Shown here one piece after another: positions 1 to 8,100 of a stretch of 64,000 nt of DNA. How positions within the stretch are numbered: the stretch's first letter is position 1; each line of letters opens with the position of its first letter. The notes under the pieces are model-generated. The model was not told where the DNA came from, did not search any database, and saw only the letters and a list, made by a program, of their open reading frames with translations. Source of the stretch: Ignavibacteriota bacterium (GTDB taxonomy: Bacteria; Bacteroidota; Ignavibacteria; SZUA-365); the NCBI GenBank assembly GCA_016218045.1, contig JACRFB010000045.1, positions 62,001 through 126,000 of the forward strand, in the 5' to 3' direction. The position numbers and the translations under genes are program-made.

Positions 1-558
1 GAGCTGTATCGTAGCCGATCCGTCAAAAATCAGAACCCCACCGGATGTGGCCAGGATTATCCTATTGTCTTTATCGATGCATATATCGCGCGTATATCCC
101 GGCTGAGGGAAGTTTGTGGTCCTGACGAAATCGTATTTTACGATGCCTGCCGTAGAGACGTACCAGATGTTCCCATCGTGATCGAGTGTCAGCGATTTAG
201 CCCATGTGTCCCAGCGTTTTGACCACGAACCGGCCGTGTACACGAATATCGCTTGATCAGCGCAGACCCACAGCCGGCCGGCGGTGTCCACAACCATTCC
301 AGTAATTTTGCGATACAGCGGCCCGAACATCGAGTCCAGCTTGAAGACCGTCCATCCAAACCGATCGACTCGTGCCAATCCGGCATCTGTTCCAATCCAG
401 ACGGCCCCGGCGGAGTCCATCACCATCGTGGTGATAATATCGCCAGGTAGCGGGGAGTTGGTCGAATAAAACACCTGCCAGTCCTCTGACTGTGCTCGCA
501 GCACCGAAACGGAAACACCGACGGCGAAAAGTACCATCGCTGCGCAAGAGGTCTTCAT
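1..558 (-). CDS. Secreted beta-propeller (two-component-regulator-propeller-like) protein, 3' part missing
   Basis: The gene starts with ATG at 558 and is open without a stop to the window edge (186 codons visible). AAGGAG lies about 6 bases upstream of the ATG. A signal peptide (MKTSCAAMVLFAVGVSVSV..LRAQ) is followed by propeller-blade repeats of the form 'D..G.vWigT..GlarvD' and 'D..GrlWvcad', typical of Reg_prop blades that form ligand-binding domains outside the cell. Whether it ends as a hybrid histidine kinase sensor, a T9SS cargo or a plain propeller cannot be seen. Function unknown beyond a secreted or periplasmic propeller. Confidence 0.72.
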   Translation of the reverse strand, partial: MKTSCAAMVLFAVGVSVSVLRAQSEDWQVFYSTNSPLPGDIITTMVMDSAGAVWIGTDAGLARVDRFGWTVFKLDSMFGPLYRKITGMVVDTAGRLWVCADQAIFVYTAGSWSKRWDTWAKSLTLDHDGNIWYVSTAGIVKYDFVRTTNFPQPGYTRDICIDKDNRIILATSGGVLIFDGSATIQL

Positions 559-899
559 GACCTGCTCCTTCGTTATTTCTGGCTAACTGTCGCCTGGGCC
601 CGTCCCGAACACGCACGGACGTATCAACGAATGCCACGGACTTTGGAATGACCTGCCTTCTCGAAAACAGTACTGTCTGAACTATTCCACCCACATGCCT
701 GGCACAAGTCCACACAGGACATGCTCCAAGGTTTTGTTCGCCCATGGGCGGTGAGAGAAGGGTAACCCGCTCCGAATCTACCGGTTTGTGGAACGGAAGT
801 CAAGCGGCACGCGCCCGGCGACGTATCGCATGAACAGGTTTACACACGGTCGCCTCCGTCCTTCTCGTCACACGTCCCACACGCAGTCCGCACAGCGCA
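559..899. other. Intergenic stretch, no gene seen
   Basis: This stretch separates two leftward genes, so it should hold the promoter of the propeller gene that starts at 558. I see no convincing protein-coding stretch, RNA gene or terminator hairpin followed by a T run. Confidence 0.5.
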
Positions 900-2972
900 C
901 TACAAGACCTTCAGGACTCGCACGCAGGCGGTATGTGTGCGGATGAAATACATACCGGGGCGCCAGGAGGCCGTGGGGATGATGTGGCTGCCCTCGATAG
1001 TGCCGCGCCAGATTTCACGTGCCAGTGCGTCGGTGATGGACACGTCGCCGTGTACACCGTCGAGTGTGATGTGATCCGCGGCGGGATTGGGGTACACCGT
1101 GAAGCGGACAGGGCTGGACGGATCCTCCACTGCCGACACGGGCGGCAGCAGGGTGATCGGCGTCTGGGCATCAATCGAAAAGGCGTCACGTGTGTCGGAA
1201 GTCACCGTGAGCCGCACGGAATACACACCCGGCGCGAGGCCCGCGGTGTTCCACTCGCCGAGTGAGGCGTTGCGCGCTTCGCGGAACACCGTGTCCGCCA
1301 GCCGTGTCCACTGTGTTTCTCCCTGACGTTGATACGAGAGGACGTATTTCCGGAAATCGAACAGTGCGCTTATTGGTCCGCGATCGATCCACGCCGATCC
1401 GGTCACCGCGACGCGTTCTCCGACACGTGCCGAGGCGGCTGTGCCGATTTCCGCCAGCCAGGTGATGGAGCCCTCGTAGGGGACGGGCTCGCGCAGCAGA
1501 CCCGACTGCACCACGATGAGGATGGATGTGCCGATGGCGCTCGCCGCGCCGTTGCTCAGCGCCGAGTAGGCGAAGACCAGCGCGCCGCTGCGCTCGGAGC
1601 GCACGGGGCAGGTGGCCGACGAAAAACCGTACAGCAGAAACGAAGTATCGGAGGCGAACAGGTAGCCGCCCGAGCCGTCCACCATCACCTTTTCGCAGGT
1701 CATCCGCGACGCGCCGAATGTGCCGATCTCGCCGAGTATACAACCCGTGACGTGTACGACGGAGCGGTCGAACGTGTACAGACTCCAGGTGCTCACGCGT
1801 GTGTTTTCGAGCAGCAGCGTCCTGTCGACAAGCGGCGCGGGAAACTGCGTATATGTGCTGTTGTTCACCAGTCCGCTCACGGCCGTCGAGTCGGCGCCGG
1901 TGAACCAGAGGCCGATGGCCCGTATAGCGGAGTTGCCGATCCGAATATCCGAAGCGGGGGCGGGCATCAGCGCCCACATGACGTTTGTGCAGCGTCTGAG
2001 CGAGGCGGTGTAGTGGATGTTGGCGAGTCCCGGTGTGCCCGCGCCGAATGTGGCACTGTCCACCGCGGCACCGTCGGGGAAGGATGTGTGGAAGGTCTGA
2101 CCTGCCCCGACGCGGAACCACAGCAGCACCGTGTGCGCTTCGCGGAAATCGATACGTGTCTCGTCCTGCAGAATGAACTCGCCCGTCTCGTTGCAGGTGT
2201 CCACGGTCATGCTGCCGCGGCCCGAGAGTCCGCACGTGGTAAAGCCGCGCACTGTGACGGCGCGGTAGCGCACCGAGGCCGAGTCCGTGACGGCGAGCGA
2301 GTGCGACAGACTCCCGTAATCCAGCGTCGAGCGTTCGAACAGCGCGCTGCCTCCGCCGGCCACGATCATGGAGCGCTGATAGAAGTATTCCTGCGGGAAA
2401 AACAATGTGGAGTTCCGCACGACGAGCGCCGCCGATGTGCCCCACACCACCACATTCCCGTATATCGTACAGGAGGCGTTGTCGAAGATCAGCCGTCCCT
2501 GTCCGACAACGAGGATGGCGCCCGTGTGCTCCCACACCCCTGTGATACGCAGCGAGTCGCTGCCGGGACCGACGATGAGAGTGTCCCCCGGTGCAGCGAG
2601 CGTCCGCGCCTGCGGCAGCAACGGCGCGTGGGGGAGCAACCGCGTCGTATCCATTACTCTCGCCGCGTTGTCCACCCGCGACAGCCAGCCGCCGGACTTC
2701 ACCGACGCCAGCACACCTTCCAACCCACGCAGCGCGGCCAAACCGGACAGCGACGGTGCGTCCGTACCCCGCGTTTCCACGCTCGGATTCGTGTGCGACG
2801 GCGTACCGTGCAACAGCAGCGGGGAGGCGGGCAGGGAAGGATGTTGGAATTGGGGAGTGCCGGAGGCGGCACACATCGGCAGTAGGAGAAGAATTGCGAG
2901 GAGCAGGACGCCGCAGGACCAATCGTCCCGGTGTGATGTGGAGAAGGGGTGCCGACTATCGTCCGATCTCAT
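900..2972 (-). CDS. Large secreted protein with T9SS type A sorting domain, function unknown
   Basis: 690 aa from ATG 2972, chosen because it puts a basic stretch and hydrophobic core (CGVLLLAILLLLPMCAASG) at the N-terminus; the frame stays open 204 bases further upstream but that part lacks secretion character. The middle is a series of short beta-rich segments with many Ser/Thr/Gly, like right-handed beta-helix surface proteins, but no named domain is certain. The tail has the T9SS pattern: FTVYPNPAADHITL, then SITDALAREIW, then GMYFIRTH. It is expected to cross the outer membrane by the Por/T9SS machinery. The 5' end lies head-to-head with, and overlaps, the rightward gene at 2949. Confidence 0.82.
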   Translation of the reverse strand: MRSDDSRHPFSTSHRDDWSCGVLLLAILLLLPMCAASGTPQFQHPSLPASPLLLHGTPSHTNPSVETRGTDAPSLSGLAALRGLEGVLASVKSGGWLSRVDNAARVMDTTRLLPHAPLLPQARTLAAPGDTLIVGPGSDSLRITGVWEHTGAILVVGQGRLIFDNASCTIYGNVVVWGTSAALVVRNSTLFFPQEYFYQRSMIVAGGGSALFERSTLDYGSLSHSLAVTDSASVRYRAVTVRGFTTCGLSGRGSMTVDTCNETGEFILQDETRIDFREAHTVLLWFRVGAGQTFHTSFPDGAAVDSATFGAGTPGLANIHYTASLRRCTNVMWALMPAPASDIRIGNSAIRAIGLWFTGADSTAVSGLVNNSTYTQFPAPLVDRTLLLENTRVSTWSLYTFDRSVVHVTGCILGEIGTFGASRMTCEKVMVDGSGGYLFASDTSFLLYGFSSATCPVRSERSGALVFAYSALSNGAASAIGTSILIVVQSGLLREPVPYEGSITWLAEIGTAASARVGERVAVTGSAWIDRGPISALFDFRKYVLSYQRQGETQWTRLADTVFREARNASLGEWNTAGLAPGVYSVRLTVTSDTRDAFSIDAQTPITLLPPVSAVEDPSSPVRFTVYPNPAADHITLDGVHGDVSITDALAREIWRGTIEGSHIIPTASWRPGMYFIRTHTACVRVLKVL

Positions 2973-3440
2973 GCAAGATCCGTTTCGTGCGCGAGTGAGG
3001 AGGCGGGAGAACCGTGTGCCGCAAAGGTCGATGTTCCTTACTCGCGGATCAAGGGCGCCGCGGAAATCTCTGCCTCGGGCGCCGTGCGTTGCCAAAGGCG
3101 CCTCGTCGATGGCGAGCCGCGCGGCCGCACCTGCTGGTACCACGAGAACGGTCTTCTGAAGAACATCGTGCACCACACGGCCGTCCTCTCACGCAGCGAT
3201 TATTTCAGCTTCCGCGAGGGCGGTACCCTACGCGCGGGACTAGCCACCCCCTTAGACGACCACGCCGGCATTCTCTACCGCCACACCTACCCAGGCGGCC
3301 GCCCGCGCTGGGAGTTGGCGGTACGAAACGGCCGTCCCGACGGTGATGAACGCGTGTGGGATGAGGACGGCACGCTGCTGCGCCACGACATGTGGGACGA
3401 CGGATGGCTGCGCGAGGAGCGGGTGCGCATCTCTGAATAA
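2949..3440 (+). CDS. MORN/YwqK-like repeat protein
   Basis: 163 aa with repeats of the kind 'G..R.y.E.G....W' ending in 'DGDERVWDEDGTLLRHDMWDDG', the style of MORN_2 / YwqK 'antitoxin component' repeats. The protein-like part starts near residue 26; the first codons are low-complexity and overlap the start of the leftward gene by 24 bases, so the true start may be an internal GTG or another codon. No signal peptide is visible. YwqK-type proteins are named for a Bacillus toxin-antitoxin context, but no toxin is adjacent, so I give only a repeat-family assignment. Confidence 0.55.
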   Translation: MPTIVRSHARSVSCASEEAGEPCAAKVDVPYSRIKGAAEISASGAVRCQRRLVDGEPRGRTCWYHENGLLKNIVHHTAVLSRSDYFSFREGGTLRAGLATPLDDHAGILYRHTYPGGRPRWELAVRNGRPDGDERVWDEDGTLLRHDMWDDGWLREERVRISE

Positions 3441-3940
3441 CACAGGCTGTATGGATCATGGGAACCGGCAGAATGGAAATGTACGCGCGACTTTAATATG
3501 GAGTTGCGACTTTCATTTTGGGGTTTCGTCTTTTTCCCGCTGAGTCCGCAGAGTTTGCGCGTTCGCGAGCGCGACAAGCGTCGGGACGGCGTTCACACGG
3601 AGAGCGCTGCGGACTTGAAGACGAGCACGTCGGGCACGCGCGGGACGGCGTTCGCTCAATCATCTCGTGCCCGTGGGGAGAGAGAAGCCGAGACGAGGTT
3701 AACAGACGACTGTCGGTTTCCGGGATCGTGACCCAATGATCAACTGTCCCACGCGGGGCGGGACTGTTGATGATCGGGGCGCTGTCCCGCGAGGGCTGCG
3801 AACGGGCACCCACGTTGGCACGTTGCGCGCGCAGTCTGCCGGTCCCGCGTATGGCGCGAGTCGCGGGCAACGGCGCGCACGTCGGCCTGCCCTGCGCGCC
3901 GGGGGGTGGACCAGTAAGTCGGGAGAGTCGAATCTCATCC
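3441..3940. other. Non-coding left flank of the defence island
   Basis: 500 bases between the YwqK-like gene and the last island gene. No coding stretch has protein-like composition and I recognise no transposase remnant. The only clear structure is the imperfect inverted repeat at 3736-3774. The left island boundary probably lies in this interval, but I could not find a direct repeat matching the right side. Confidence 0.45.
3736..3774. repeat. Imperfect inverted repeat at left island flank
   Basis: CAACTGTCCC (3741-3750) pairs with GGGACTGTTG (3760-3769) except for one T:T position, around a 9-base loop. The arms extend outward to 3736 and 3774 with one further mismatch. No T run follows, so it is not a clean terminator. 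It could be a relic of a mobile-element end or a recombination site. Confidence 0.5.
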
Positions 3941-5167
3941 CTACTCGACGTGATATGCCTCGCTCAGCGCGCTGAGCGTGACGATCGCCGGGGCGGTTGC
4001 ATCCTCGGGATCGCGCGCTAGCGCGCCGTCAAGGACGCGCACGTGCGTCCCCGTCTTGAACTCCTTGGGGTGTTGGAGCCGCAGTAGCGCCGCCGTCTTC
4101 GCCGGTAGGTCACGCGCGCGCACGACCACCGCGTCCCAACTCGTCGGTCCGTGCCGCCCGGTGATCTTCAACTCGACATCCCCGAAGTGGCCGTCGTCCG
4201 AGACGACTTGCACGGCGTTTCCCCAGTACGAGTCGCAGAGCTGGCGCACACCGCAGTAGCGACACGACTCGGTGTTCGGGCGTGCCGAGGGAGGGCGCGC
4301 GGCCAGCGCGGCCTCCGCGGTCTGTCGGCGCTCAAAGAGCTCTCGACCTAGATCGTCGATCTCCGATGCACTCGGCGGGGGCACGTCAACGTCCTGGCTC
4401 TCGTACGCGAGCACGAGCCGCTTCACCACCCGACCTGACGGGTTCAGCTCGTCGTCGAGCCGCCACATCACCGCGTACACGCGGACCTGGAACTTGTGCG
4501 TCTCGTCGGCAGCCCCCGTCTTGAAGTCGGTGATCTCGCATGCGCCATCGTCGAGGACGAGGAGGTCGAGCTTCGCCTTCCACCCGATGCTCTTCGCGCG
4601 CACCTCAATCTCTGGGTACGTCCCGTTCAAGAGCGGGAGCCGTGGCGGCGGACTGCTCGACTTCGGCGACGACGGGGCGGTAGGGACCAGCACGCCCTTC
4701 GGCAACCGGAGGCGGCTCAGCATCGACTGCACGCGCGCGCGAAGCGCGGGCACTTGGCCGCGCAGGGTCCGCTGCGCGTGCTCCATCAGCACGCCCGCGC
4801 GCGGGTTGTCGACGAAGCGCTTGAGGAGACGCTTCACGCACTCCTCCACCACCCGCGTGTATCCGCCGAGTTCTCGTAGCACCTGCGGTGCGTTCGGATC
4901 ACCAATGGACGGCACGCCCGCGCTCGCGAGATGCTTCGTGATGATCTCGAGTGCTAAGTGGACGACGCTGCCAGCAAGCGCAGCGACCTGGAGCTTCGGC
5001 GGGTAACCGCGCCCGCTCCAAAGCTCAGGGTACTCAGCGGCGCTCAGCGCCCAGCGTCTCGGGCACTCCTCGATCTCCGCGTGCGTCGACACGCTCATCT
5101 CCGCGGGCGCAGCGGGCCATGTTGCCGGTGTGACGACGCGCCAGTGCGTATTCTCGTTCGCGCTCAC
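3941..5167 (-). CDS. Cas4/RecB-type PD-(D/E)XK nuclease with 4Fe-4S cysteines
   Basis: 408 aa, GTG start behind an AGGGGGA ribosome binding site, 11 bases after the helicase stop. All family landmarks are visible: C35 in 'EECPRRW', motif 'GSVVH' with H70, D201 in 'KLDLL', 'EITDFKTG' giving D214-x-K216, the Q227-x3-Y231 motif, and 'CRYCGVRQLC' (C302, C305, C311) completing a four-cysteine iron-sulfur set as in Cas4, AddB and Dna2. Residues 330-408 form an extra small beta-rich domain. By family it should cut or resect DNA ends. As the last gene of the Druantia-like operon it is probably an effector or end-processing partner. I do not recall such a nuclease in the described Druantia types, so its membership is inferred from gene packing. 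Confidence 0.85.
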   Translation of the reverse strand: MSANENTHWRVVTPATWPAAPAEMSVSTHAEIEECPRRWALSAAEYPELWSGRGYPPKLQVAALAGSVVHLALEIITKHLASAGVPSIGDPNAPQVLRELGGYTRVVEECVKRLLKRFVDNPRAGVLMEHAQRTLRGQVPALRARVQSMLSRLRLPKGVLVPTAPSSPKSSSPPPRLPLLNGTYPEIEVRAKSIGWKAKLDLLVLDDGACEITDFKTGAADETHKFQVRVYAVMWRLDDELNPSGRVVKRLVLAYESQDVDVPPPSASEIDDLGRELFERRQTAEAALAARPPSARPNTESCRYCGVRQLCDSYWGNAVQVVSDDGHFGDVELKITGRHGPTSWDAVVVRARDLPAKTAALLRLQHPKEFKTGTHVRVLDGALARDPEDATAPAIVTLSALSEAYHVE

Positions 5168-5178
5168 CGCGTCCCCCT

Positions 5179-8100
5179 TCAGCCGAGCTTCTCGATGAGC
5201 TTCCGGGTCGCGGCCGGCAGGTTGCGACGCACGATCAACTCGTCTTCGAGGAGAACGGCAAGCGAGGTCGCGTACTCCTTTACGTCCTTGAGCGCCACGT
5301 CAGTCGGCTCGTTGGGCGTCAGCGGACCGTGCAGTCCGATGGCGAACTGCGCGCCGCTCGCGTTGGTCACGAAGATCGGCGCGACGATGTCGCCAAGACC
5401 CACCACAGACACTCTCTTGTCGCGCTCGATCACGAGCCCCTCGATGCCTTGACGATCGAGATCCTGAAACAGAAGGTCAGTCGAACGCGCGACCCGGTCT
5501 GCCGTTAGCATGGGCGCCGCGTTATGCAGGACAAAGCGGAGCAGGCTCGCCCCAAGGTGACGATCGAGCAGGTCGTGCTCGAACTTGTTCTTGTAGCTAC
5601 GAAGGCACCGGTAGCAGGAGCGATCGCAGTTGTCGGGGCAACTCTCCAGGAACTTGAGCGCGTCCTCAAAGATCGTGAGCCCGATCTCCCCGACCCGTTT
5701 GGAGAACCCAGCGCCGCCGGGGAGCGTGTCGTAGAGATAGATCTCGGCTTCGAGGCCGTCACGCCCCTCTGGGCTGAGCGCCGGACGGTACTCGGCCTGA
5801 AGTTCGTTGGCCTCCAACTCCAGTCGCCCGCAAGCGGCCTTCGTCACCGCCTCGCAGATGGTGCGCAGCGCGACATCGGTGGCGAGCATACCTGGAACGA
5901 GCGTGAGCGGCGCGTCGACGCGTACCGCGATCAGGAGCACGTCCGTAATGAAGTCGGTCCCAAGGACCAGACCTTTTGTCGCACCGCCGCCTGGACACAT
6001 TGGCTCGCGTTGATCTGGGTAAGGCTTACTGTGCGCTGCGCCCACGATGCCCTTCGGGCTCGCGGTCGGCTCGATAAGCCCGCACTTCGTGCAGTAAGTG
6101 TAGCCCTCTTGCCGCGGGCCGCGGTTGGTGACGAGTAGGTGTTCGCGCATGTGATGCACACGCAGGCGATCGTTGAGCCGCGTCCACTGGGCGGCCTGCA
6201 TCGAGGCAGTGAGCTTCGCGCGCGTCGCGTAGCTCTTCGCAGGCATATCATCAGGGGATGTGCCTTCCTCCTTCGCCACTGGATGGGCAAAGCCCGGTGG
6301 ACGAAGCCACTGCGTCGCGGGACCGAACGTGCCTGCTTGCCCACATGCTGGGCAGTCCTTTCGCTCGCCGCGCCCGACACCTTCAAACGGCGTTGTCTGC
6401 GCGTAGTGGCAAATGCTGCACTCGAAGTAGAGACGTCGGCTCTGCCAAGCACGGTACCGGTCGTCTCTCATGGGGGAGTAGATCGCGCCCGAGGTCCAAA
6501 GCTTGTTGCCGATCCACACCTCCTTGCCTGGCCCGTATTGAGACAGCGCGGTCGGCAGGCCCTGTGACGGCGTGAACCTGAACGCGGGCCGATAGCCAGA
6601 TCGGTCTTGGTCAAACACGTGGAAGGTGGCGACGTCGGTCGGGAACGCGTACCGAGGGAGCACACCTTTGTAGAGGAGTCGATCGAGGAGGTTCTCGGAC
6701 GCTGGTCCGCGCACGGGTCTTTCTTCGCCTGCCTCCTCTGGCACCTCGACGACGGTGGCGTCTTCCGCGTCGTCATCGGGAGGAGAGGGCGCGCTCACCG
6801 CCGCTGGAGCAGATGGCGCGCCTGCAGGAGCCTCCAGTTCGATCGCGACGTCGATCGGCCTCAGCGTCTCCGGCACCAACTCGTCCAAGAGGCGCTTCCT
6901 CCCCGCCGCCGAGAACTGTTGCGGTAGCCACGTCTCGACCTCGGCCCGCAAGGACGCTTCGTTCGCCTTAAGCCACTTCTCCAGATCCCACCGGTTGAGC
7001 ACCTTCGCGGACTTCTTGAAGTCGGCCACGGTGCCGAGCACCGCGAAGAGGTGCGGCTGCTCCTCCGGTTTGATCGTGGGGAGCTTGTCCTGGTGGTAGC
7101 GCTGAAGCAGATACGCGGTGACGTGTCGGCGGATGATCTCGCTGTTGTCGAGCGTGAGGAGCGGGTCGTCGACGGGGCCTCGGATCATCTGGTCGGGGTT
7201 TGAGAAGTAGTGCTCGTCATGGCTATCCGCGCTGCCGAAAGCGGTGACCGTCGCAACGGCGTTCCCGCGACGACCGGCGCGACCGGCGCGCTGCTGATAG
7301 TTCGCGCGCGCTGGCGGCATGTTCCGTAGCGAAACTCCAGAGAGCGAGCCGATGTCGATACCAACCTCCATCGTGGTCGTGCATGACAGCACGTCGATCG
7401 CGGGTCGGTCATGACCAGTGCCATCAGCGCCGAGGTCTACGTCTTGGAATAGCAGTTCGTGCTCCTCTGCCTTCGAGAACACCTCGTCGGACTGGGCGGT
7501 GTTGAGCTGCGCGGTGTGCTCGGCCGCGATGAGCGCCATCGGCGCGGTCCCGTTTAGTGCCTCGACGGTGCTCGCGCGATAGTACCCTTTGCGGGCGACG
7601 AACACCTTGTCGGTGCTTGGATCAATCGGCGCCGCTGTTGGTTGACCGCAGTTGATGCACGTCGCGCGACCAGGGAGCGGTCGCTGCGCTGTCTTGCAAG
7701 ACTGGCAATAGGCCCAAGCGCCGCCGATGGAGAGCGAGAGCTCACCGCCCTTCAACCTATACTTGCCGGGGGCGATCTGCTCCGCGAACAACGCCAACAG
7801 CGTGGGGACCCAGTCCTGTTCGAACTGTTTCTTGGTCGCCTTGTCTACGAGGAGGTTGTTCAGGTCAGTGAACTTGCCGGAGGTCGGCTTCACGTCTTTC
7901 TTCCACCACGCGGGCGGCATCCTGCTGAGCCAGAATCCAGCACGGCGCCAACAGCGAAGCCAAGCCCGCCCAAGCGCGATCTTCTCGTCCGGCGTCTCGG
8001 CGACGCCGGGAATGTTGGGCAACGCGACGAGCTTCGCGGTGTGCTCCGCGCGTTCAACGATGGAGGCGAGTGCCAGCGCCTCAAGGCCGTAGTAACGATC

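Noticed and set aside
1186-2922. Long frames (578 and 518 aa) overlapping the T9SS cargo at 900-2972
   Set aside because: Arg-rich shadows of the real frame, with no secretion signal or recognisable domain.
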